A stretch of DNA of 64,000 nt from Paramacrobiotus metropolitanus (taxonomy: Eukaryota; Tardigrada; Eutardigrada; Parachela; Macrobiotidae), in contig NW_026570366.1 of assembly GCF_019649055.1 (NCBI RefSeq), positions 186,001 through 250,000 of the forward strand, written 5' to 3'. Below are positions 49,001 to 61,389 of this stretch, piece by piece. The position numbers and the translations under genes are program-made. The notes beneath the pieces were generated by a model. It did not search any database. It was not told where the DNA came from and was given only the letters and a program-made list of their open reading frames with translations. Position 1 is the stretch's first letter. Each line of letters starts with the position of its first letter.

Positions 49001-50215
49001 GACCAAAGGGGGTTGCCGTCACGTAAAATACAATGGCATCAGCCAGACTGGAGCAATAAAAGAGAATGTGCACAACATTTGTGGTGAGTGGATGTCGTCG
49101 GCCAATCAGATTGTTCATACTTCCCGGTATCCAAGTAAGGAGTACAATGAGGGCCATGATCCAAAACACCTGGAAATGCCTTGATCTGGATTTGCACCTC
49201 TTCACGTGGTTACGTGCGTCGTGGGAATGCATGCGAACTAATCGAAAAGAACAAACTAAGCAAATACTTTCTGTGTACAATCCAACAGTTTGGCAATTAA
49301 TGCTCCTACTGAAGCTGAGAGTACTTAAAATTAATAAGAAAGGTCATGCAGCTGCCGGTATAAGTACAATCCCTGTCAAAACCAATAATTCTAAGTAATT
49401 TTGAAACGATTCTAAGTAATTTCAATAAAATGCCAAATTATGGGTTACTCTTAAGTCTTACGTAGCTCGCTTTTCCACGTCACAGTGCGACGCTGCGTGG
49501 GCGGTCGACTGCTGCTAGTTTCCGGGCTGGCGTGAACTGTCAAGTATTGTCGGTAGCGTTTCCACAGCACATACGGAACCGCTGCGATAATAATCATTGG
49601 TAGCGGTATAGATAAATACCGTACAAACGCAAACAGCTTTGGAATGGAGCGTATTAGCAGGATTTCGCTACAACGTTCTGTTTTACTGTCATACTGCCAT
49701 AAAGCCTCAATGATGTTCGGCATTCGTGTAGCCACCATCAGCACACCCGTCGCACAGCAAATCAGTATGGCGACCTTTCGGCTATGACGCTCCCGGTAGT
49801 GGACGGGAAAAGCAACCGCCCAGATCCGATTAACGGCCATTAGAACGTGTCCGGACGAGGCCATGGCCTGTGTTAACCACACTTGCAACAGGTACAGCGA
49901 GCACCATCCGAGACGGTCGTTTAACCGCCGGTATCCTACCAGAGAAAATGACTGGCTTGGTAATAGGAACAAAAGTGTGATCGTCTCCAAAATTAATATC
50001 TGGATAATGTAGATATTAAAAGCAGTATGCAGGCTTGGAGAGCGGAGGTAGTAAATTAATACGGCGCTGGTGAGGATTAAGGAGAGAACGATTTCAATGA
50101 ATAATATGGCCTGCGTTATGTTGTCCATGCTGTCGGTAGCCGAAAGAGCGGCAGTGCAGTTTGACGTACACTTCGAATAATTCGCTGGAACCGGGTTGGA
50201 CGTGTTGGCTGCCAT
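48978..50215 (-). CDS. Rhodopsin-class GPCR (copy C), 2 exons
   Basis: Tandem paralogue of copy B. Exons on the minus strand are 50215-49462 and 49237-48978 (donor AGCTAC then GTAAGA, acceptor CGATTAG then TTCGC, same phase 1 and same intron position as copy B), giving 337 residues. The N-terminus carries several sequons (NTS, NYS, NCT, NIT). Helices: TM1 ILFIEIVLSLILTSAVLIYYL, TM2 IYIIQILILETITLLFLL, TM3 ending VLMAVNRIWAVAFPVHYR, TM5 LPMIIIAAVPYVLWKRYR, TM6 VFWIMALIVLLTWIPG, TM7 VVHILFYCSSLADAIVFY. TM7 has ADAIVFY, so the proline of NPxxY is lost. The tail after TM7 (VTATPFGPHHTDTV) differs from copy B and ends inside a minisatellite. The signalling role is unknown. Confidence 0.85.
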
Positions 50216-50931
50216 TCTAAAAAAATTTTAGAACCGTATACAGTTAAGCTGATGACAACAAAGTAAACCAACATATCTGGGATAGCGACACTTTTGGTTG
50301 CATTCGGTTACTTCGTGGTAATGCACTCTACTCTAGAATCCAGAGCACTACCAACATAAAGCCATCGACCTCGACTGAAAACTACAGTTCACCTTGACCG
50401 TAAGAAGAACAGTTTGACTTCCGAAACAAACAGCAGTTACGCCGGCAGCTTCCTCACGTCACCACGACCCGTTAAGCAGATGGAGACACGCACGAGCTGC
50501 CGCCAGAAGGTTTTCAGTAAAATGATGGTACTCCTATGAAAGTAAAAGAAAGCATCTGATGACGCTGTTAGCGCACTAAATCTTTCCAAATCATTAACGT
50601 GAAGTTCACCTAACAATGAGTTTGCTAGTGCTCGTAATTACATGACAGTGCAGTGCAAATTTACTGCTCCATGGAACTGTATATTATAACCGTCTTCAGT
50701 ACGTTGATTTTGTATTGGTTGTGACACCGGTAATTTTTCGAAAATTATTTCCGGCTTTCATTCAAATCTCACAGTTCATGAACAAGCGCAGTCTGGAAAC
50801 GGAGAAAATGACGGTCAGTACCGGTACAGCATCAACAGTACTTCGAAGCATTACTCTCTTAACGAATACAGTAAGTACTAGTGGTAAGTACCAATTCCAA
50901 CCAATTCAATTTAACATCATGATGGTTTCAA
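50216..50931. other. Upstream flank of GPCR copy C
   Basis: No coding segment that I can support. The sequence should hold the copy C promoter; no clear TATA box was seen. Confidence 0.4.
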
Positions 50932-50933
50932 TA

Positions 50934-51767
50934 CAGGGATGCCGCGCCAAGTTCGGGCAGTTTCTTTTACAAATCACTCTTGGTCATCCACCAACAAATT
51001 ACTAATTATTCAATTTTTATTACATTACTGGTGACACTGCCAAAATGGTGGACGACGCCTTTCGAAAGCTCGCACAGGAATCGTGAAAGGTTGAATGTGC
51101 CTAGTAGGTAAAAAAACTCTTTTGCTAAGCAATGAGCAGTAACCTAAGCTCTTTTTTTGCCCAAAACGCTCGCGACATCCCGTTTTAACACATTTTTGCA
51201 CCAGCAAAAACTTTATTTGGCCACTGCTTTGTCGGTTTTTCTTCCGTTCTTCTGCCAGCTCTACCTTATCGCATGCTTGGTAGATACCAGATAAAATACA
51301 AAAAAACTCTACTTAAATGAATGTCTCGTTCTTGGAAAACATCACGAAGTTATGTATCTCTGCACGCTAGGCAACTACATTCTTCCGGAAGCATTGTTTA
51401 ACATACAAGTCTTTGGGAGGTGCGCCTTCTTTCCGAGTCACCTCGTGCACCAATCACGCAAAAGCTTTCGCTGACCCCTGCCTCATACCTTTTAGGTCCT
51501 TAAACAGTTTACAAAAATTTTCATGAAAAAAAAGTCACTTGGGGAATTTTCTAGAAGGTCAGTTATAAGCCTTCTGGAAGTGTCCACTACCCCATCCCCG
51601 TTTTAACCGGTTTGCTACTTACTACTTCATCCACATTTCAAATCTTAGCATACTCTGATCCGCAATAAAAATTTATACTGAAAAAGTGCAAACGAAAAGT
51701 AAAACAAAATATCGAACATTTTTAAGTTTAATTTACGCAACTGCCCGAACTTGGTTCGGCACCCCTG
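50934..51767. mobile_element. TA-flanked element with about 31-bp inverted repeats, 834 bp
   Basis: The left end reads CAGGGATGCCGCGCCAAGTT then CGGGCAGTT. The right end, read on the minus strand, starts CAGGGGTGCCGAACCAAGTT then CGGGCAGTT. Both ends abut TA dinucleotides (50932-50933 and 51768-51769), as expected for Tc1/mariner-type insertion. AATA also precedes both ends, so the repeats may extend a few bases outward. No 8-bp duplication was found, arguing against hAT despite CAGGG-type termini. No transposase frame lies inside, so the element is non-autonomous. Internal sequence is AT-rich with no recognised gene. Confidence 0.78.
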
Positions 51768-51769
51768 TA

Positions 51770-53476
51770 TTACTGGATTCAGTATAACTAAGGAAGTATA
51801 TTATGATGCATGTTGCCTTCAGACATCCGTACCGCAGAAATGCAGCGCACACAGAATTAAAGGTCATATAGGGCACGTATTTAAAACGTTCTGTGCGGCA
51901 GTCAGGGGCATCAGCAAACACAGAATGCTCTTGACGGTTCAACATTATTTCTCGGTGTGATGAAATGTGCTGAGATAAATATGCTGATATGTTGCCAAAT
52001 CGTATCTGTTTCCAAGAATCGCACGGGTTGGTGCTAAAAGTTAGATTTATTGTACGCACGTAGTCAGGGTCACCAAATGAAAATCAGATTGTTCCAGTCA
52101 GAAATCACACAGATTACGTTCGAAAGTTGCAGGAAATGTAGTAATCAAATAACTAAAATAATTTATACTGCGCTCTTGCGTCAAAAGACAGGAACTACTT
52201 AGAGCGACCAGATCAGCAACAGTGTAGCAATAGATATACTTAATAACTAGTCTGCAGTGTACAGCTGCAATAGTCAGTGATAATGCGTTATGGTAAAAAC
52301 AGAACATTGTTAAGTTTAATTCAGCTTTTGCTGGTTTGACGTGCATTATTGGTCCGCTGTTCACTGTTGGGGAGGAACAGGATGTGAATTAAAGTGAATT
52401 TTTAATCCGAATTATGTGGACTTTTCGTGGTAAATTAGTTGCATTTGGGCGTACCCGGTAATTTGATTACGTAATTTATCCGGGTTACCAGGGCAGGGAT
52501 CGAGTAAGTATTCTATGATTGCCATTTCTAATTGCGCAATGCGGAGAGGCAATCATAATTCACCCTTGAGCATTTAAGGTTAGTGGTGTGGCTTTGTGTA
52601 TTTCAAGCTGTGTCGACGCCTGAACAATTCGGTGTAGAGTGAACATAATGGTTACGATTCATTTTATTTTGGATAAGAAGAGATTACAGAAGATTAAGGC
52701 ATATAACGTCATTACGTATTCGTTCGCAGATGAAGCAGGAGGAGAATATGTCGATGGGTAATGTAGCGAATTATAAAGATATAAATACTGCTGGATCAAA
52801 AAATTAGCAGAAAACGAGCCCCTTAAACAGCAACAGCAAGACATTGGCATATTCACTGACTCGATAGCGTTTATGTACAAGAACAGCGTGCTTCTCCTTG
52901 GTTTACTTTTATCTGGCGGCGTTATTTTATTAACTATTTCCACTACATACTGTCTAACGATACGATTATAATCGGACATTTTTACAGAAAATAATGGCTG
53001 GAACTAAAAATTCAAAATGGTAACAAATCAACCACTTCCTAATTTTAAAGCACAAATAGTAAACAATTATGTACAGTCATACTATCAGAAAAAATTAAAA
53101 TGTTCGTGTTCGTTGCATTCAAGAAGCTGGCTCTGACGCTATCTGCGTATATATACACCGCCTGACATTCCGTCAACACTTAGACAAGTCCTTGAACCTG
53201 TAAACAACAAAAAGCATTTGTTGTTTTGTCTCCAGACTTAAAGAGCACAAGGATCTCGATCGCTACTTAACAAAAAAAAGTGTTCAGCGAAGCGTAAAAT
53301 TAACTGACCGCGAAATCAACTAATACCACAAATATCACGAATTGAGTGTATGAAAAATACACACAATTTCATGAATAGGCAGTTCAGTGCACAACGTAAA
53401 AAGTAGTCAAAAACAGACACCTCCGCAAAATTTAGTTAAGTATGCAACAATGACCTTCAGTGTATAAGCCTGCACA
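51770..53476. other. AT-rich spacer
   Basis: About 1.7 kb with only unconvincing frames, such as a 106-codon frame on the minus strand at 52659-52979 whose first half looks protein-like but has no recognised match. Otherwise nothing was seen. Confidence 0.4.
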
Positions 53477-53749
53477 ATGCAACATAAGAAAAAACTGCTT
53501 AAAAAAGAAAATCACGAGCGGGATTCAGAACAAACAAGCAGTGACGATTACAAGCACGATTGCACAGGACGGCAGCATCACCTGGAGCAGTATACTGGAA
53601 GATATGTCAAGGATCGCGTGAAGGAGATGGAACGTATGGTTGAGAGCATGTAATCTGGATTAGAGAAAACACGCGCCACTGTCAAAGAATACACACACAA
53701 TGCACCAATCGATAGGGTTTTGCGCTCTGTGGCCGGGATTAAGAAATAA
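53477..53749 (+). pseudogene. Possible decayed small gene with one internal stop
   Basis: From ATG 53477 a lysine-rich, charged frame (MQHKKKLLKKENHERDSEQT to VKDRVKEMERMVESM) meets TAA at 53651-53653. It then continues in the same frame as SGLEKTRATVKEYTHNAPID, RVLRSVAGIKK and a second stop at about 53747-53749. Read through, it is about 90 codons of amphipathic, helix-prone sequence, and it is more GC-rich than its flanks. It may be a small gene inactivated by one nonsense change, part of a spliced gene, or chance. I do not recognise the family. Confidence 0.35.
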
Positions 53750-55517
53750 CTTGTAATACAATTTCCACCACTTACTTTGCCGGTCTTTGTACGGGAAGCC
53801 GCTGGTGCGGAAGAGATGCCGTGACGGAAGTGGGAGAGATGAATAACTCCTTAATGCTTAGCAGCGCCGAAAAAGTCAGTAAGATACATCTACAAAATAA
53901 ATCTTTATGTATACAGATATAAGTTTGCGTACATAAAAGCCCATTTCGGCGTCGAATTTCACAGCAACTAACGCCACACCCATATCAGAAACTTGAAGGC
54001 TACCATGATTCTAAGAACATATATGTAATACCAACCAACCAAGCGGCATAGTTGTCTGAAAAAATTATTTAATACTTGTCCGTAAAATACTGCAAATTTT
54101 CCCTAAAATAGTGCGCGAAAACGTTCAGTAAATGTAGCAGACAAGGAAACAACATTTATTATTTTCTTTGGGTAAAACCATTCGAAAAACTGCTTTTATG
54201 AGGGGTTTCATTAAAGTATCTGTCTGCGTTTTGCGTGCTTTCTGGGTTATGATTCTGTATTTACTTGAAATGTTTCATACTAAAAAAATTAAGATATATA
54301 TGTATTTGTTATTCTCTCGTATTTTAGCAAACTTGTCAGGTAAATTGTCAGGTAAACTTTACAACGCGACTCGGTGTAAAACTGCCGTCCATGTTACTCG
54401 TCAAAAATATTTTTTGGATTGTATCTGTCTGCATAAATGTAAACAGTGATGTGGCCGGCTACAGATAGAAAAGTTTCGTATATCAACATTTTTAAGCGTT
54501 CTACGTCAGCGGCATCGAGACGGTTGACTTTGGTACCTATCAAAACACTCTTCCTTACACCTGGATTATTTTATGGACCGCAATCACTTAAGCAATACAG
54601 ATGACGTCAGCGGTCATAGCCATGTCTTATACGCGTGTACACAGAGTTTCTTTAGCATGTTCGATTGGCACTGAACCGGAAATAAACAGCCAATGTCAAC
54701 CAGACAATTTCCTAAGTAAGTGCCTTTATCGATTTTGCCGCTATTATCGAATTATCACAGCCCCTCCAGTGCAATTTATGGCGGCTCTCCCGAGACGTTT
54801 TTTCCATCTCAGTGCCAAGAATTAAAACATCACTAAGCAGCCGGATTAATGTCCATGTAATGTGCAAGTGAACAAGACGGTCGTAAAAAAATTGAAATAT
54901 CACTATGAAACGCGGGGCTCATAAAACTTTGGTAGAAGTCAGCGGGTAAGGAAGTAAGTGTACATCACACAACTATGGACGCACAGTTAAAGTAATGAAG
55001 CTGAGTGCATTGGCTTTGTAGTAAAATGGCTCAGAAGTTATAGTTTTAGTTGCATCTCACAATGTTCTGAAGCAAATTAGATCTCATCACTTTATTCTTA
55101 ACTTGCCGTAAACACTACTTTTACATATTAATGCCATTTTGTTTTACGCTTTAAAATTTTGTGGTCAAAATTTTTTTGTGATGAAAAATTATATTCGAAG
55201 AAATTTCCAGCTCCATTGTCACGGCTAAAAGTTCCTACTGTAGATAGAGGAAGCACTTCAAAAAATAGAGTAAATGAACGTTTTATACAAATACTTCTGC
55301 AGTACAAATTTTCTCCATCGTTTCTATCATTTAAATTCTTATTCTTGTTACTTATTGGACACAAAAGTTATAATAATGCAGTATGTATATAAAAGTATTT
55401 TTCGCCCGGAATGCGTAAGCGAATACCATTATTTTGCGTGATTCGTACAACTTTCCATTTTGTGTAAAACTGGAACATTTTAAAGGCCGATTATCGTATT
55501 AAGTAGGGGTAATTTCC
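53750..55517. other. Spacer downstream of GRAM-domain gene
   Basis: Mostly AT-rich with no supported gene. It may contain the 3' UTR of the GRAM-domain gene and, if the stop at 55518 is spliced out, a short extra exon near 55430-55470 (acceptor TGTTCCAG on the minus strand, then a 13-codon frame). Confidence 0.4.
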
Positions 55518-58500
55518 TTACAATAAACATCCACAAATAATCAGCGCTCTCTCGGAAATCTGTATGGAAATCACAGGCTGCTCCGCTGACCGGCCTATCC
55601 CGCCGTTTCCCAGCGTCTCCGTCTGACTGCACTGCTCCCGTTTAGGCAGCATCCTCATCATCACCGGCCCATTACACGCCTCTTCCACATCCGGCGGACT
55701 GGTGCTGTCACTGCGATTCACCAGCGCATAAATGTTATTCTCCGAACTGCTTACCGGCGCACTGCCGGCCACCCGGCTATTCCGCCGCGCCACGTAATCC
55801 TGCATGAGCGGACGCAGGAAGCTGTCATGACTTCCGCTGCTGCTGTTGTTGCTGGTGTTCCCGGCGCCGCTATCATCCTCGCTGAGGCCCTTCCGTTCCA
55901 GGGAACACGACGACTGCGACTTGATGAAACGCGAAGGTCGCCGGTGGTTGAGATCGTCGGGGGAGAGGGGCACCTGAGTGGTCCGGCTGGACAACGGGTG
56001 GGGTTGGTGGTTTTTGGAGGTGATGCGCTTGAGGGTGGTGTAGGCGGCTTGTCGGTTACGGAAGGATTCGAATTGATACTGAAATTTTAAAATAAAGGAA
56101 TCGGTACTTCGTAGTCCATCCACGAAATTCACGCAACGATACAGAACACAATTAAAATCTTATTTTAAGTTACACCATATTATTATTCAATACAAATCAA
56201 CCGACAGACTTTATGTAAAAATGTTGTAGAAGATAACCGCAAAATTTAGGAACACCGGTTCCTAATATTGTTACACAAACGTACAGTATGTCTGTACCGA
56301 CTGTACGTACAAAAAACATGAAAATTTTTTATTCGAACTGTCACTAATGGTAAGCAAACGCGTTGGAACTCAAGGTAATTTGCCCTAGCACTACACCGTA
56401 CGACACTTTAACTAGAGTAGTGATACTGGACTAAAGAAAACCATCCTCATCATTACACAATTTACGCTTAAAATTTACAATTTACTCAACCAGCGTTTTT
56501 CTGGTCAGAAACAAACGCACAATACCTAAAATCTTCGATTAAACGCAACAGGAATGCAGAGAAAAAGTACGTTGCACAGAAAATGTTGCACTTGACCACT
56601 TAATGGTAAGATACAGGTACAGCCAGTTGTAAGCGACAATACCAATTTTTCAAAGGAACTGCTTGATTTTCTAAGGGCGAGTCAAAAACTCCGTTGTGGT
56701 AATTTTCAAGCGCAATTCGGCAAATTCAACAGTAAAAATGTTGGTAAAACGAAGCCAACAGGGAGGAAGAATTTTAATCAATAAAATTTTTCGACTAACT
56801 AATTAATGCTGTCTTGAAATCGTGTGGAATTCAAAAACATCAAGCCTTTCCACCTGTCACCGGGTTGGCAAGCACACGCTAATTGGTGATACTTGAATCA
56901 TCCCGTATTCACCGGGACTCTTTGGAGCAAAACATGAGTCACGCATAACCACTACAAAACGCTTCCCAGGAAGCCGCTGCGGTGTACCTTGTGTGTAGCG
57001 GTAACAATGACGATGCCACTTGGGATTAATCGGAAAGTGTTGACTTTCACCACCTTCTGCACATCGCCGGTGGGGATGATGAGTTTGCGCTCCTGACCGA
57101 ATATGTTGGAGCGGAAGCAGATGAGGTTGGTGGTGATGTAGATGGCACCGTGCTGGAGATAGTAGTCTTTACTCAGCGCACACGAGTAATCTAAATAAAA
57201 TACACAAATACGCATCACTTTACCGTGTGAAACTACGGATCGCGGTTTCGCTAGGTACTAGGTGAACGTATGACACTAGTACTACGGTGCTTAAATTGCT
57301 CTTGTACTCTGGTGTAGGAATTGAATTGCGGTGTAATTTGTTTATTTGTCGGCAGATGGACAGTTTACAGAGTAGTGATGGGATTGGCAGCCCATCAATG
57401 TAAGGATACATTTAGACGCGTTACTGTCAGTTAGCGTTGTAAGCCGGATATAGTGTAATTAGCTATTATTTATAGTACGCGCACCGCTAACATTGATTCA
57501 TTAAGATTCACAAAAACGTTAATGAATTGTATTATACGCCGGTGCCATCCAACAAAACATAATGAAACGACATAAAAGTATGCGTGCATATTGCACACGA
57601 GGAACAAAGTATCAATAAACTCATTAAACAAATACCTATGTAATTACTTCAAAATCGTACAGAAATATACCTAATTATAGTATAATTATTTCTCATGTAC
57701 GTTGTCACAAAAAACTGATGAAATATACTAGTGCGAAAAAATGACAGATTAACATCGTGACGCACGTATAAGACTCTTCCACGAACCTTTTAAATGCTTT
57801 TATTCTCGATAATGTTGCAAACATATACACGAAAGTGAAGTGCTTGAATATATTAACACAGTCTTCGATCAATGTACAAGTATTGCAAAAGTGCAGATCG
57901 ATTTTTTTCCATAGAGTACAAGCTAAGATCGATGCAGTAATCTCTAGGATAAATGATTCACTCACTGTAAATTTACAGAAATTTATCCATTGTGCCGCTG
58001 CATTTTTATGTACAAATCCCGGCTGAATGCACTATACACGGAAACATCACCGGTTTGCGTTTTAAATGCTATTGAACGGTGCTAACAACAAATCTGAGTT
58101 TTACAGAATTCCTGCCAGTTAATACAGTTACGAATAACGATTAAAAAAGACTTAATGCCATTTTACAAAATCGTAAACAGAATTAACATTTCAAATTACA
58201 TATTTTTAATTTAAATGTGATAAATTCCTATCCGCGCAGGCGCCGAAGAAACAGCATAAAATTAACCCATGTAAAAAGGTTCGAAAAATTCCTCTAAAGA
58301 AATGCACAGAGTGCTCCAGAACTTTTTTAGACCTGGCTAAATAAACTTCAAAATATTTCAAAACCCAATAAATCTTTGCGCTTAAATTTTTCGTATATGG
58401 GTTCAGTTAGCTTTTAGAAGGACTGGTAAATTTCAATTTAAATAAAAACCAGCAGAAAGCTAGCGTCACTTACAATCAATTAATTCCTCTTCCTTTGGGA

Positions 58501-58630
58501 CCTCAACAAATCGCTTGCGGAATTTCTCCTCGCGGTCACTGTTACTCCGATTCACCAGGTGCATGTTGAAGTCCCCTTCCTGCAGATCCAGATCATCACG
58601 TACACCGGGACGATGTCGCATGGTCGACAT
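55518..58630 (-). CDS. GRAM-domain protein, GRAMD2-like, 3 exons
   Basis: GRAM domains bind phosphoinositides or phosphatidylserine; animal GRAMD2 proteins sit in the ER at contacts with the plasma membrane. Exons on the minus strand are 58630-58474, 57190-56988 and 56078-55518, giving 306 residues in consistent phase. The GRAM core is clear: KFRKRFVEVPKEEELID, YSCALSKDYYLQHGAIYIT, NLICFRSNIFGQERKLIIP, FRLIPSGIVIVTATHK, then FESFRNRQAAYTTLKRI. The rest is a Ser- and Arg-rich linker (residues about 140-285) ending in a short hydrophobic run, ALIICGCLL. There is no VASt domain, so GRAMD1/Aster is excluded. The usual C-terminal membrane segment is absent or truncated, and the stop codon overlaps a donor-like GTAAGG, so an extra 3' exon could restore it. 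Confidence 0.85.
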
Positions 58631-58668
58631 TGGGCACAATTGCCTATTATTTGCCGGTGAACAATCGC

Positions 58669-58676
58669 TTTATATA
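58669..58676 (-). promoter_or_regulatory. Candidate TATA box of GRAM-domain gene
   Basis: TATATAAA on the minus strand, about 40 bases before the ATG at 58630, in the context CGCGTATATAAAGCG. A start site near 58645 would leave a very short leader. Confidence 0.5.
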
Positions 58677-58679
58677 CGC

Positions 58680-61235
58680 GTATAAAACCCTCCAACCGCA
58701 CGAGATGATGATCCACATCAAACCCAACAACGTCCGCAGACGTTGCGTCGACTATCTTATCACCATCCGCTGCACGATGAGCAAATATTAAATGCGCGTC
58801 GTCACGTTTTTACTTTACGATTTTGCGGTATCAGTTTGCCAACATTCAATATTGTCCGCCGCTTGAGTATTAAACGCCGATCGCTACAGCTGACGAAAAA
58901 TGTTACTAAAACGCGGCAATTTTCCGGCTGTTTGATCGGGGCGGATAAAGTGTGCAGCCAACCGGCCGCGGCTGTATATACAAAGTATCCCGGGTTGGTT
59001 GAATGAAAATCAATTGCACTATGCATTGTGACGTCACAGCGTGTATTTGTAATCAGCATAGTGCGCAAATATGAATTGCGATATAGAGAGTGAGTTGGGG
59101 TAAGGCGTGTGGCGTTGTTCAAGAAACGGAAATGTGCTGATTTAAGAAGATTGCAGTGGGTTATTGTTAAGCCGGTTGTGGGAGCTTTTTATGCCAATTC
59201 ATTAGAAAATTCTGATTTACGAAGTAGCTCCACTTGTTGGCCCACTGCTGGGCGGTTTTGTTGTCGTCTCATTTCTGTGTCTGATGACTTTTCCTTTTCA
59301 GTCGGTCGATAATACGAAAAGACATTAAAACTGCGGATGTAACATAAAAGTCGCTGTTACTAAATAATTTCGTTATCGTTACTTCTTTAAATTACGAGTA
59401 CATCTGTAATGCGACTTTTTAAAAATTTTTCCGTGCCCAAATCCATATAAAATGGTTTTCAGTAATCTATTGTTAGGTTGGGCAGAAGCGGCACCTCAAA
59501 ATTCGCACTGAACTCGTACAACAATTTATGTGAGTTAGTTTACTGTCGCAAGCTGCCGGCACTCCATCATTTGCTACATTTGCTTACTTCATTTACTCCA
59601 CGATAACTATTTAGTTGTAAAGGTAAATTAAAAATTCGTAAGCTGTTTACCTTTAAATTTGGTTATTCCACCAGGTACTGGAGGACTTTTTAGATTCTTT
59701 CCTGCATAAACCAAATTAGAAAAATTATGGATTAAATCACGAACACACCTTTTGCACTGTGAATTGTACTGTAAATCGAAGATGTGCAGTGCGGTATGCT
59801 ACTATGCACAGAATAATTCCTCTTTCCGAGCACAATGGGCCCTTTGTACTGCTGTTTTCACGTAAACATTTTTGCTTTGCTAGTTAAACATAATCGCTCT
59901 TCTTTGACACTCAAATCATGTTCCCAACTATTCAAGCCGAATCAAGCGTGCATTCGATAGCCGCTATTATGTTCCTTAATTTGGAATGGTAATCTACAGA
60001 GTACAAGCAACATTTTCCAAATCATTTGACCATGTTCTTCATTGAAATCTCCGGATCGACGAGATCTACAGCTCCATTGCAACTTGTAAGTTATCAGCCT
60101 TCAAACTTGAGAATAAGTACGTGTAATAATTTCTTTTTGGCAAAACAAAACCAAAGGACACAAGCATCCCTGACGCAGGAATCCACCAAACAATAACTGC
60201 AGTCCAGTTGTACTGCAGTACAACATGCAAAGAAACAACAGGATTAATGAGTAAGCCGACGGTATACGAGGTACAAAATACATTTCCCGGCACCATTCTA
60301 AACGAACCACTGTCATAATTCACAACCACGTTATAACTGATGTGGAAGACACCACGCAGAATCCATAACATCCAAGTAATAAGATCATATCTTTACTCTT
60401 TAGTATCCAGTATTTGGCGAGAATTTAAAATACTCCATACATCTTTGCAGAATTTAAGGAAAACTCCTACAAATAAAATGCATGTTAATAAAACAAACCA
60501 TTTCAACCATTTTAACGAACATTAAAACTGTGGAAACAACCAAATACCTACTAACGTTATTAACTATATACTTTCGGTTGTTGTTTTACTTGAAGCACAA
60601 GTGAACCGGTTAAAAAACATTTTCTCGTGCGCAGTCTTAACATATGTATTTTTCCGGTCTTCGATAGTTTTGGACTAGTTTGTAAAATACCAATCTTTAT
60701 AGCTACTTCGAAAATTGTTTGTGCACCTTGGTTTGAGCTGTTTTCGGAGTGTATGGGTTCATTAGAAAGCTCATAAATCGCGCTTTTTAATAGACATAGT
60801 TTCAAAATCAACACTAATAGCATAAACGCGATAGAAATTTTTCTGTTGTGTGAGCATTAAAAAAATCTAAGCCAAGCACCAGATGGAACATCTTCAGGTC
60901 TGATGTTTTCAAATGGAACTTAAAATTATTTCACACACTGGGTTTATTCAGAAAAAATCTTGAATAAAAAGCTAGGAAGATACAAGTTTTTGAACATGGA
61001 ACTAATTCTTCTTACGGAGAAAATCACTGAGCGTTGGAGTTCGAATGACTATATCGCAAAACCAAGAAAACCCAGTGTGTAGAATAATTTTTTCTTTCCA
61101 ATGGTACCAAGGACGACCAATTCCATTGCGGCAGTGGAATGCAATACGCGTAAACTCTCCGAACTTTACTTCCAGTAAATCAAGGTTTTCGGGTTTTGCA
61201 AATGGTCCGCTGCATCGGTGGACCAGTTTGAGCAG
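58680..61235. other. Intergenic tract upstream of GRAM-domain gene
   Basis: The first 400 bases are moderately GC-rich (promoter side); the rest is AT-rich with no supported gene. A perfect 18-bp palindrome, GTTGTACTGCAGTACAAC, lies at 60207-60224. Short open frames on both strands match nothing I know. Confidence 0.4.
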
Positions 61236-61389
61236 ACAACCACGCTACCTGCAGGCTGCGCATGGCGTTCATGAAATCGCCGCCTGCGCACGGCTGCAGC
61301 GGTACGCAGACACGCAGCCCGCGTGCGGTTGGGTATGCTTCGATTGAAACTGTGATGGCAGCTACGTGAATCGAACCGTGCTGCTGCAC
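61236..61389 (-). CDS. Candidate exon of unknown minus-strand gene
   Basis: A locally GC-rich block reads on the minus strand as MQQHGSIHVAAITVSIEAYP, then TARGLRVCVPLQPCAGGD and FMNAMRSLQ. It is followed by a donor-like CTGCAG then GTAGCG at about 61236. The strand-alternating sequence looks like real protein, and it lies downstream of the J-domain exons in the same orientation, so it may belong to that gene. The acceptor is poor and the plus strand is also open, so this is uncertain. Confidence 0.25.

Noticed and set aside
58640-58799. Plus-strand frame reading LPVNNRFIYAYKTLQPHEMM and ending near MSKY
   Set aside because: It overlaps the promoter and first exon of the minus-strand GRAM-domain gene, has no acceptor or start of its own, and no recognised match.
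60207-60224. Perfect 18-bp palindrome GTTGTACTGCAGTACAAC
   Set aside because: Isolated, no flanking gene or repeat family; one such palindrome in 64 kb is not strong evidence of function.
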